Of a stretch of DNA of 64,000 nucleotides, positions 7,364-14,903 are shown piece by piece. The DNA comes from Phytohabitans sp036906915 (GTDB taxonomy: Bacteria > Actinomycetota > Actinomycetes > Mycobacteriales > Micromonosporaceae). The stretch is from assembly GCF_036906915.1 (NCBI RefSeq), contig NZ_JBAKHX010000041.1, positions 1 to 64,000 of the forward strand. Direction: 5' to 3'. Numbering within the stretch: position 1 is the stretch's first letter; the number at the start of each line of letters is the position of its first letter. The notes under the pieces were generated by a model. That model saw only the letters and a list, made by a program, of their open reading frames with translations. It did not search any database and was not told where the DNA came from. A program made the translations under genes and the position numbers.

Positions 7364-8341
7364 GTGGTCGGGGAGCAGGCAGCCCAAAAGGAGGTCGCGA
7401 CACCTGACGGGCATCGCTTGGCCGTCGAGGTCACCGGCGCACCCGACGGCCTGCCGGTCTTCCTCATGCATGGCACGCCCGGCAGCCGCAGCGGCATCAA
7501 GCCGCGCAGCATCGTCCTCTACCGCCTCGGCGTGCGCCTGATCTGTTACGACCGCCCGGGGTACGGCCGCTCCGACCGCCGCGAAGGGCGGCGCGTCGTC
7601 GACGCTGCCGAAGACGTCCGGATCATCGCCGACGCTCTCGGCGTCGACCGGTTCGCCGTCGTCGGGCGCTCCGGCGGCGGCCCGCACGCGTTGGCGGTGG
7701 CGGCCACGCTGCCCGACCGGGTGACCCGGGCGGCCGTACTGGTCAGCCTGGCACCGGCCGACGCTCCCGGGCTCGACTGGTACCGCGGCATGGGTGAGTC
7801 CAATATAGACGAGTACCGGGCGGCGGATGCCAACCATGCCGCCCTGATGGCCAACCTGAGGAGCCAGGCCGACCGCCTGCGCCGCGATCCGGAGAGCCTG
7901 ATCGCGTTCCTGGAAAAGGAACTCGCCGACCCGGATCGCCGCGTGGTCGAAAACGTGGCCATGCGCCGGCAGCTCGCCGACAGCTACGCCGAGGCGGTGC
8001 GCTTCGGCGCCGACGGGTGGATCGACGACGCCCTGGCGTTCCGGCACAACTGGGGCTTCGACCCGGAGTCGATCCAGGTGCAGGTGCGGCTCTGGCACGG
8101 GAGCGCCGACCAGTTCTCGCCGGTCGAGCACACCCGGTGGCTGGCCGCGCGCATCCCCCGCGCGCAGGTCGAGGTGCAGCACGGTCAGGGGCACTTCGCG
8201 GCGGTCGAGATCCTGCCACAGATGCTGACCTGGCTGACCGCGGCCGGGGCGCCCAGCGCGCTGGCCCACCCCGGGCCCGAGATCAGACCGGGTGCGGATC
8301 TAGTACCCGGTAGACCAGTTGCCCTTCGCGCAGCTCGGTGA
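7364..8341 (+). CDS. alpha/beta hydrolase
   Basis: About 325 aa. The GTG at 7364 follows AGGAGG (7353-7358) at ideal spacing. Fold markers in order: oxyanion loop HGTPGSRSG, strand motif CYDRPGYGRSDRR, nucleophile elbow VVGRSGGGPHAL (Ser), acid SADQFSP (Asp) and catalytic His in GQGHFAAVE. Substrate unknown. Divergent from the MocR regulator across about 200 bases, so probably its target. The last 59 bases overlap antisense the end of fxsT; the final ~20 residues are likely an extension beyond the fold. Confidence 0.88.
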   Translation: MVGEQAAQKEVATPDGHRLAVEVTGAPDGLPVFLMHGTPGSRSGIKPRSIVLYRLGVRLICYDRPGYGRSDRREGRRVVDAAEDVRIIADALGVDRFAVVGRSGGGPHALAVAATLPDRVTRAAVLVSLAPADAPGLDWYRGMGESNIDEYRAADANHAALMANLRSQADRLRRDPESLIAFLEKELADPDRRVVENVAMRRQLADSYAEAVRFGADGWIDDALAFRHNWGFDPESIQVQVRLWHGSADQFSPVEHTRWLAARIPRAQVEVQHGQGHFAAVEILPQMLTWLTAAGAPSALAHPGPEIRPGADLVPGRPVALRAAR

Positions 8342-11300
8342 CGATCGGGTGGTCGGCCCCGAGCGCCGTGGCGAGTCGTTCGATCAGCCGGGCGTAGTGC
8401 GGTGCCGAGCCCGGCTCGCCGAGCCGGCGCTGCACGATGGCCAGGTGGGTCTCGCAGCTCAGCGTGTCCGGGTGCTTCGCGCCCAGCTCGGTGCGCATCC
8501 GGGTGGCGACGCCCTGCAGTAGGTCGCGGCCCTTCTCCGGCTCGCCGATCTCGACCAGGCAGATGGCCTGGTTCATGGCGGCGGCCAGGCTGTACGGGTG
8601 ATCCGGGCCCAGTCGCTCCGCGAACTGTTCGGCCGCCCGCGTCGCCAGCTCGTATGCCCGCGCGTGGTCACCGGCCACGCGAGCCGCGGCGGACATGTTG
8701 TTGATACAGACCAGGGTGTGCGGGTGGTCCGGGCCGAGATTCCGTTGGTACGCCGCGGTCACCGCGCGCGTCTCCTCGTCGGCCCGCGCGACGTTGCGCA
8801 CCACGACGAGGGTGGCCGCCAGGCTCAGCCGGCACGCCAAAGTGTCTGGATTGGACGGACCGAACCGCTCCCGCAGGCGCTCGTGCGCGTCGTCGAGCAG
8901 CCGGGACGCCCTGCCGCCGCGGCCGACGCTGCGCAGCGAGACCGCCAGGTTGGCCTGCGCGTTCAGCGTCTCCAGCGCGTCCGGGCCGAACTTCGGATCG
9001 TCGCGGAAAGCCGCGTACACCTCGTCGAGCAGCAGCACCGAGCGGTCGTACTCGCCCGCCTCCCGCAAATCGCGGGCCAGCTGCGTGGCGGAGTGCCGGG
9101 TGTACGGGTTGTCGTCGCCGAGCACCATCCGCCGGCGCTCGTAGACGTCTTGGTCGAGCTCGCGGGCCTCGCGGAATTGCCCGATGAGGCGCAGCGACGT
9201 GGCGAGGTTGTTGGCCGCCGACAGCGTGCGGGGGTAGTCCTCACCGAACACCCGCGCCCAGGACGCGTACGTGGCCCGGTCCATGGGCACGGCCTCGGTG
9301 TACCGGCCGAAGCCGCGCAGGTTGCTCGCGAGGCTACCGGCGGTCATCAGCGTGTGCGGGTGCTCCTCACCGAGCAGCTGCCGCTGCTGCGCCAGCACGT
9401 CTTCATCGATCCGCAGCGCCTCGTCGAACCTGGCCTGCGACCACAGGTGGTTGGCCACGTTGAAACGCAGGTGCAGCAGCTGCCGGTACAGGGACGCCCC
9501 CCGCGCCGTGCCCTCGGCGAACTCCGGGTCGCGCGCGAACAGGTCCGCCCACTGCCTGTCGATCTCCCGGCCGAACTCGACGCCCTGCGCCAGGTCACCG
9601 CGCCGCCACAGGTACCGCACCCGATCGATGATCAGCTGCCGGACCAGCTCGTCCTGGCAGCTGACCGCCTCGGACGCGGCCAGGTGCGGCCACAGCATGC
9701 GCAGCCGCGGCCAGTTTTCGGGGTCGTCGACGTCGCCGCTCGGCCGCGAACGCGCAAGTACCAGGTGGACCTGGTGCTTAGCGGCCTCCAGGTCGTCGTC
9801 CGTCATCCGGTCGCGCACCGCGGCCTGGATGAGGCGGTGCACGTGGATCTGCCGGGCGTGCGTGTCGAGCTTGAGCAGGGCCAGCCGGTTGATCTGCTGG
9901 ACCATGAACGCCAGCATCTGCCGTTCCGATACCGACGGGTCGTACGGCGAGATCGCGGCCGCCATCTCGTCGCTGTACAGCAGGTCCAGGGCGATCTCGG
10001 AGGACAGCACCGAACACAGTTGCAGCAGCCGGTACGCGCCGGGCGACTGGCTGCTCAACCGCTGGAGCGACAGGTCCCAGGTCACCTGCCACGCGGCCTG
10101 CGGGGAGCGCGGGCCGGATCCACCGTGCTCCAGCTCGGCCAGGTACTCGCCGACCGGCGTGCCGGTCTCGGCGAGCCAGGCGCCCGCGCCGGCGATCGCG
10201 ATCGGCAGGTCGCCGAGCGCCTCCGCGATCTGTTCGGCCTGGGAGTCGCTGATCGCCTTGAGCCGGCTGCGCAGGTGCGCGACGCTCTCGGCCCGCCGGA
10301 ACACGTCGACCGGGATCGAGTTGGTGCGGTTGGCCCAGTCTTCGTTGCGCGAGGTGATCAGGACGTGGCCGTTGCCCTGCGGCCGCCAGCGGTCGACGCC
10401 CTCGATGTCTTCCGCGTTGTCGAAGACCACCAGCCAGCGCTCGCGCCGCTTGAGCGCCTCGAGCGTGGCCAGCGCGGTCTCGCGGGCCGTGGCCGCCTGC
10501 GGTACGCCCATGGCCGCACCCAGGTCGGCGAACGAGGCGTCGATGAACTCGGGCTGCTCGGCCTGGATCCACCACACGAGGTCGTACGCGGACTTGAAAC
10601 GGTGGACGTACTCCAGCGCGACCTGCGTCTTGCCCACGCCACCCATGCCCCGCAGGGTGACCGGCAGCACGACCGCGGTGCGGCCGGACTTGAGCTGCGT
10701 GCGCAGCTCGAGCAGCTCCTCCTCGCGGCCGGTGAACCGGGCGTTGCGCACCGGGGCCTGGAAGAGGCCCGGCTCGGTGCGCGGGTACCGCACGCGGGAC
10801 AGCGGGTCGCCGGCCACCGGGCCGGAGCGCCCCACGAGATTCAGGATCCGGTCCGCCGCCACGCCCTCGTCGCACCCGACGGTGCTGGTGGACGCCTCGG
10901 GCGGAAAGTCCGGCGAGTGGCGCACGTCGGCGATGTAGACCGCGAGGGGCGGGCGGACGCTGGGCAGGTCGCGCGGCACCGCCGCACCGGACGCCGACGA
11001 CACGATGACCAGCGAGCGCGCCGTGTCCGTGCCGTGCACGACGTCCTGCGGGTCGACGACCCGGACGCCGGCCGAGGTGAGCACCGACTCGATCCACTCC
11101 GCCCACACCAGGTCGGTCGGCGCGTACCGCAGGACGATGGCCTCCTGCTCCGGTGGCCTGCGGGTGAAGCGGGCCACCTCTCGCAGCCGTAGCGACTCGT
11201 CCATGGCGGGCAACCTGGTGACGGCGCCGTGGGTGATGTACGCGGTCAACCGCTCGTACGAGGACAGCAGCAGCCGGGGCGAGCTCGGGTCGTCGCCGAA

Positions 11301-12146
11301 GGTGGCGAGCATCTCCTCGTACGCGTAGTAGGTCTGGTACGGCACCTCGACGGCTGCCCAGTACCGTCGCCGCTCCTCGTCGGTCATGCCGGCCGGAAGG
11401 CCGGCGAACTGGCTCCTCGCGAGCAGCCGGCCGGCGTTTGCCTTGTCGTTCTCGGCCTGGTCGACGCGCATCGGCACCGGCAGTACCCGGATCAGCCGCT
11501 GCCTGCTGTTTCGCGCGCTGTACCGGCTCTGCACCGTGTGCGCCACCTGGGCAGCGCCGTGGATGCCCTGGTCGCTCAGCGTGAAGCAGTCGACGAGCGT
11601 GTCGGGCAGGTGGATGGTGCAGATGTCGGCGACGTCGCTGAGCCCGGTGCGGCTGTCGATCAGCACGTAGTCGTAGTTGCGCTTCATGTCGGCGCGGAGG
11701 GCGTCGAAGAACTGCCCGCCGCCCAGCCGGTCGTAGAAGGTGTCCCAGTCCAGGCCGCTGACCGAGACGGCGTAGTCCTGGTTCTGCAGGCCGGCGGAGA
11801 GGAAGTCCAAGGTGCCGCCGCCGAAGCGCCAGTCGAGCGAGAACGCGTGCCGCCCGACCTTGGCGAACTCCTCGTACCAGCGCTCCGGGCGTTCCGGCTT
11901 GCGGGTGGTCTCCCATTCGTACGTGCGGATCAGGTCGATGATGCCGGTGGAGCCCCGCACCACCTCCGGGTCGAGGAACGGCTTGAAGAACCGGTGCAGG
12001 CCGGGCGACTCCAGGTCCCAGTCGGCGACGAGCACGCGCTTGCCGTTGGCGGCGAGAATCCATCCCACGTTCGCCAGCGCCATCGTGCGCCCCGTGCCGC
12101 CCTTGTACGAGTAGAAGGTGATGATCTGGCCGCCGCTGTCAGTCAT
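8283..12146 (-). CDS. fxsT: FxSxx-COOH system ParA-like/NB-ARC/tetratricopeptide protein (FxsT)
   Basis: About 1287 aa, the largest gene in the window. Domains in order: ParA/MinD-like NTPase at the N-terminus (deviant Walker A KGGTGRT at 15-21; DSRTGLSD further on); a middle linker; a STAND-type NB-ARC NTPase (Walker A RGMGGVGKTQ near 500, Walker B LVVFDNAED, VLITSRN sensor); then, from about 850 to the end, tandem tetratricopeptide repeats with the recurring L-G-x-x-H-P-x-T-L spacing. The ATG at 12146 overlaps the fxsC stop (ATGA), so translation is coupled; longer upstream reading is rejected because it crosses fxsC. The architecture is that of a signal-gated NTP-dependent switch with a TPR sensor, probably working with the TIR-like proteins encoded just upstream. 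Confidence 0.9.
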   Translation of the reverse strand: MTDSGGQIITFYSYKGGTGRTMALANVGWILAANGKRVLVADWDLESPGLHRFFKPFLDPEVVRGSTGIIDLIRTYEWETTRKPERPERWYEEFAKVGRHAFSLDWRFGGGTLDFLSAGLQNQDYAVSVSGLDWDTFYDRLGGGQFFDALRADMKRNYDYVLIDSRTGLSDVADICTIHLPDTLVDCFTLSDQGIHGAAQVAHTVQSRYSARNSRQRLIRVLPVPMRVDQAENDKANAGRLLARSQFAGLPAGMTDEERRRYWAAVEVPYQTYYAYEEMLATFGDDPSSPRLLLSSYERLTAYITHGAVTRLPAMDESLRLREVARFTRRPPEQEAIVLRYAPTDLVWAEWIESVLTSAGVRVVDPQDVVHGTDTARSLVIVSSASGAAVPRDLPSVRPPLAVYIADVRHSPDFPPEASTSTVGCDEGVAADRILNLVGRSGPVAGDPLSRVRYPRTEPGLFQAPVRNARFTGREEELLELRTQLKSGRTAVVLPVTLRGMGGVGKTQVALEYVHRFKSAYDLVWWIQAEQPEFIDASFADLGAAMGVPQAATARETALATLEALKRRERWLVVFDNAEDIEGVDRWRPQGNGHVLITSRNEDWANRTNSIPVDVFRRAESVAHLRSRLKAISDSQAEQIAEALGDLPIAIAGAGAWLAETGTPVGEYLAELEHGGSGPRSPQAAWQVTWDLSLQRLSSQSPGAYRLLQLCSVLSSEIALDLLYSDEMAAAISPYDPSVSERQMLAFMVQQINRLALLKLDTHARQIHVHRLIQAAVRDRMTDDDLEAAKHQVHLVLARSRPSGDVDDPENWPRLRMLWPHLAASEAVSCQDELVRQLIIDRVRYLWRRGDLAQGVEFGREIDRQWADLFARDPEFAEGTARGASLYRQLLHLRFNVANHLWSQARFDEALRIDEDVLAQQRQLLGEEHPHTLMTAGSLASNLRGFGRYTEAVPMDRATYASWARVFGEDYPRTLSAANNLATSLRLIGQFREARELDQDVYERRRMVLGDDNPYTRHSATQLARDLREAGEYDRSVLLLDEVYAAFRDDPKFGPDALETLNAQANLAVSLRSVGRGGRASRLLDDAHERLRERFGPSNPDTLACRLSLAATLVVVRNVARADEETRAVTAAYQRNLGPDHPHTLVCINNMSAAARVAGDHARAYELATRAAEQFAERLGPDHPYSLAAAMNQAICLVEIGEPEKGRDLLQGVATRMRTELGAKHPDTLSCETHLAIVQRRLGEPGSAPHYARLIERLATALGADHPIVTELREGQLVYRVLDPHPV

Positions 12147-13327
12147 CGTTCTGCTTTCGGAGGATCGGAGGGCGTCGAGGACTCGGGGGTGCGCAAGCTG
12201 AGCCGCGTGCTCTGGAAGCCTTCGGGTGGGTGAACCCGAGCGTTGCGCAGGTACTGCCGGCGGGCGTGGGTGACGATGTTCGGCATGATGTCGACGAACT
12301 CCTTCACCTGAGCCACACTTTGCGCGCGTTTCAGGCCGGCAGCGGTGAGCATATCCATCACCTCGCCCGCCAGGCGCGCGCCGCGCTCGTCGTACCGCGG
12401 GTCGTCGCGGTCGGCGATCACAACCGGTACGACCCACTCCGGCAAGTCCTTCGTCGCGGCGCGCAGCGACTGGATGCCACCCGGGCCGCCGGCCGCCCAG
12501 GGGTCGATCAGCAGCACGCCCGGAGCCCTGGCGAACAGCCCGGACCCGTCGTTGTAGGCCTCCACCTGTGCCGAGAATCCGAGCCGCTCGGCGGTGCTGG
12601 CGGCGTACTGGGCAACCGGCAGCGACAGCCGGTCGACGCCGGCGGGCGCCATCACCGCGACGACGAACGGGGTCTCGGCGTCGGCGCCCTTGGGCACCGG
12701 CGCGTCGGTCACCTCGTCGAGGCGGGGCGCCGGCGACGCGTCGAGCGGCGACCGCTCGGTCAGCCGCACGATCTGCCCCGCGAGGCGTTCCAGCAGCCGG
12801 GTGTAGTCGTCGCGGTATGGCGCCAGCATGCACAGCGCCCGCATACCGTTCTCGGCGTACGCGGGAATGCCGTCACCCAGATCCAGCGCTCGGCGGACCT
12901 CGGGCGTCTCGTCCCAGGACGGGAAGGGGATCCACAGCACCGGCAGGACGTGCCGGTCGGTGTCGGGCGAGCCCGACGCGGCCACCCTGTCCAGGAAGGA
13001 CTGTCGCTCGCGCAGCGGCCACGACCTGCTGAAGTAGTCCGGCGAGTAGAGCGGCACGAAGACCTGGGCGTCGCTGAGGGCGCCGGCGAGCGCCGCCTTC
13101 ACGTCGGAGCCCATCGGGAGTTGCTGGTCGAAGATCCCGATCTCCATACCGGACGGTGGCCGGGCATGCCGGCGTACCTCGCCGGACAGGTCCTCGAAGA
13201 AGACCCGGACCCAGGGGTCGGCGTCCGCGGGCGTGTACTCCGACGACGGCGCCGGGTGCGCGTAGCTGAGGAAGAAGTACGTCCCGCGACCGGTGGGCGG
13301 CGCGGCGGCCCCGCTGGCCTGTGTCAT
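12143..13327 (-). CDS. fxsC: TIR-like protein FxsC
   Basis: About 394 aa. The N-terminal half has the TIR-like strand TYFFLSYAHP, a downstream helix-strand GALSDAQVFVPLYSPDYFSRSW and a conserved W(I)PF turn, as in proteins annotated FxsC next to FxsB maturases. The C-terminal half (about 200-394) is a separate Rossmann-like region (PFVVAVMAPAG, GVLLIDPWA, WVVPVVIAD). Both ends use ATGA overlaps: the start with the shorter TIR-like gene upstream and the stop with fxsT. TIR-like folds in bacteria act as NAD-consuming effectors or as adaptors; catalytic competence was not established here. Confidence 0.85.
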   Translation of the reverse strand: MTQASGAAAPPTGRGTYFFLSYAHPAPSSEYTPADADPWVRVFFEDLSGEVRRHARPPSGMEIGIFDQQLPMGSDVKAALAGALSDAQVFVPLYSPDYFSRSWPLRERQSFLDRVAASGSPDTDRHVLPVLWIPFPSWDETPEVRRALDLGDGIPAYAENGMRALCMLAPYRDDYTRLLERLAGQIVRLTERSPLDASPAPRLDEVTDAPVPKGADAETPFVVAVMAPAGVDRLSLPVAQYAASTAERLGFSAQVEAYNDGSGLFARAPGVLLIDPWAAGGPGGIQSLRAATKDLPEWVVPVVIADRDDPRYDERGARLAGEVMDMLTAAGLKRAQSVAQVKEFVDIMPNIVTHARRQYLRNARVHPPEGFQSTRLSLRTPESSTPSDPPKAER

Positions 13328-13998
13328 GCCACCTCCTGCTGGTTCGCGAAGACGTTGGTGAGGCCGTCAGTCCCCGTCGGAACGGGCGCGAGCGGCACGA
13401 CGCGGTGCGTCCGGTAGATCTGCACGATGCGCTGGGCCAGCCGCCACACGACCGCCCGGTACACCACGTTCTGGCCGAGCTGCCGCAGGCCGAACAGGCC
13501 GTCCTCCAGGTATTGGCGGGCGAACGCCTGGTCTGGGAGGCCGACCGGCGAGAAGATCTGGATGTCGCTCACCACCGACGGCAGCTCGTCTGGTTCGGTG
13601 TGGATCCAGGCCACCGGCAGGATGCCGCTCTCGGAGACCGGACCCGCGCCTTTGCGTCGGACGATCTTGCGGCGGGAGAACACGTCCCACTCCATCGCGC
13701 ACCATTCGCTGCGCAGCAGGCCGGGGGAGACGAGGGGGACGAAGACCTGGCAGGTGGCCGCGGCCAGAAACAGCTCGCGGGTCCAGCGCTGGCCGCCGAC
13801 CAGCGTGCGGTCGAGAAAGCCCGGGTACTCCCCGGTGCGCCTGCCGAGGAGCTGGCTCACGTTGCCGGACAGCTCGTCGAAGAACTCCATCACGTACTGG
13901 TTGGGCTCCTGGACCTCCAGGTGCTGCGTCGTGAACTGGGCGTAGCTGACGAAGAACACCGGGGCATGCGAGTCGGCGTCGTCCTCGTCCGGTGCCAC
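13324..13998 (-). CDS. second, shorter TIR-like protein of the Fxs locus
   Basis: About 224 aa, a one-domain relative of FxsC: VFFVSYAQF at the N-terminus, then ATCQVFVPLVSPGLLRSEW and ILPVAWIHTEPDELP align by eye with the corresponding FxsC motifs, but the C-terminal Rossmann-like half is missing. Start GTG at 13998; the stop overlaps the fxsC ATG. A spacer of about 80 bases separates it from the AAC(3) gene, which could hold a second promoter. The two TIR-like paralogues in tandem suggest a hetero-oligomer or a pair with different sensitivity; this is inference. Confidence 0.78.
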   Translation of the reverse strand: MAPDEDDADSHAPVFFVSYAQFTTQHLEVQEPNQYVMEFFDELSGNVSQLLGRRTGEYPGFLDRTLVGGQRWTRELFLAAATCQVFVPLVSPGLLRSEWCAMEWDVFSRRKIVRRKGAGPVSESGILPVAWIHTEPDELPSVVSDIQIFSPVGLPDQAFARQYLEDGLFGLRQLGQNVVYRAVVWRLAQRIVQIYRTHRVVPLAPVPTGTDGLTNVFANQQEVA

Positions 13999-14078
13999 GA
14001 TGGCGTGCTCCCTGCCGTCTGCATCTTGCGGAAATCAACATCCTAAGAACCCTCGCCAACGCTCGTAACCCAGAATGG

Positions 14079-14903
14079 CTATGGCTCTCGCCGTGCTGTC
14101 AACCATTCGACAGCGAAATCAACTGTTCCGCACATCTCGATGAGCCGCGACGGTGCGTTTCCGACCGGCCCTTTCCGGACCAGCGGGGTCTGATCAAGGT
14201 CGGCGCCCAGCGCGGGGAAGTCGCGGTCGTCGAGGTCAGGGGCGGTGAACTCCTTCAGCACCCGCCGTCCACTCTCGATCACGTAGCAGCGGTACCGCCG
14301 GTCCGGCGCGTCCCACGGCAGCTTGTACTCCGCGAGGTGGAGTGCCGTGCACGCCTCGTACCCCACCCCGAGTAGCAGGATCATCGCGTTCGCCGCGTAC
14401 AGCGCGCCGAGTGGCGAGCGTTCACCCAGATGGCAACGCAGGTCGTGGACGGCCATCAACTCGCGCGCCCGAGGGCCGAGCGCGGCGAACGAGGTCTGCG
14501 GATGGCCGCTGCGCACGGCCTCAGGCGCCCGCCGGACGTACTCCGCCATCGCTCCCATGCCGTGCGAGGTGGCCGCCACCGGGTCGAAGGCCGGCAACCG
14601 CGCCTCCATGGCGGCGACCTCCGGCGCGGTCAGCCCCGTCGCGGTGGCGCGAAACCGCCGGGTCGTGGTCGAGTTTCCGGTGGTGTGCGTCGGCACGACG
14701 ATGGTCGAGGCCGGGCCCAGCACGTCTCTGAGGGCCGCCACCAGCGTTCCCGGCCCACCCGCGATCCGGCCGACCCGGCGCAGCGAGCAGTGCACGAGCG
14801 CGTCGCGCCCCGCCGGCAAACCCAGCGCCACCAGATCGGCCGCGAGCCGCGCCTGTGCGTGCGCCTGGGCTCGCGTCGTCACCTGCTCAGCGATGGTCGT
14901 CAC
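14079..14903 (-). CDS. AAC(3)-fold acetyltransferase associated with the Fxs locus
   Basis: About 274 aa, the normal length for the antibiotic N-acetyltransferase (AAC(3)) family. Family landmarks: VHCSLRRVGRIAGGPGTLVAAL, VVPTHTTGNS, SHGMGAMAEYVRRAPEAVRSGHPQTSFAALGP and HLAEYKLPW, including the conserved S-x-H-P substrate-site motif. The GTG start at 14903 lies inside the last codons of fxsB (17-base overlap), so it is cotranslated with the maturase. Despite the family name, this context argues for acetylation of the Fxs peptide or a partner rather than aminoglycoside resistance. That is inference. Confidence 0.82.
   Translation of the reverse strand: MTTIAEQVTTRAQAHAQARLAADLVALGLPAGRDALVHCSLRRVGRIAGGPGTLVAALRDVLGPASTIVVPTHTTGNSTTTRRFRATATGLTAPEVAAMEARLPAFDPVAATSHGMGAMAEYVRRAPEAVRSGHPQTSFAALGPRARELMAVHDLRCHLGERSPLGALYAANAMILLLGVGYEACTALHLAEYKLPWDAPDRRYRCYVIESGRRVLKEFTAPDLDDRDFPALGADLDQTPLVRKGPVGNAPSRLIEMCGTVDFAVEWLTARREP

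Noticed and set aside
8598..11192. An 864-codon plus-strand frame opposite fxsT
   Set aside because: Low-complexity antisense shadow; fxsT has NTPase and TPR motifs throughout.
12147..12833. 5' extension of the fxsT frame
   Set aside because: It would overlap the intact fxsC gene; the ATG at 12146 has the coupled ATGA junction and the ParA-like start right after it.
14079..14903. Calling the AAC(3)-fold gene an aminoglycoside resistance gene
   Set aside because: Family membership alone does not show that activity, and the operon context points to the peptide pathway.
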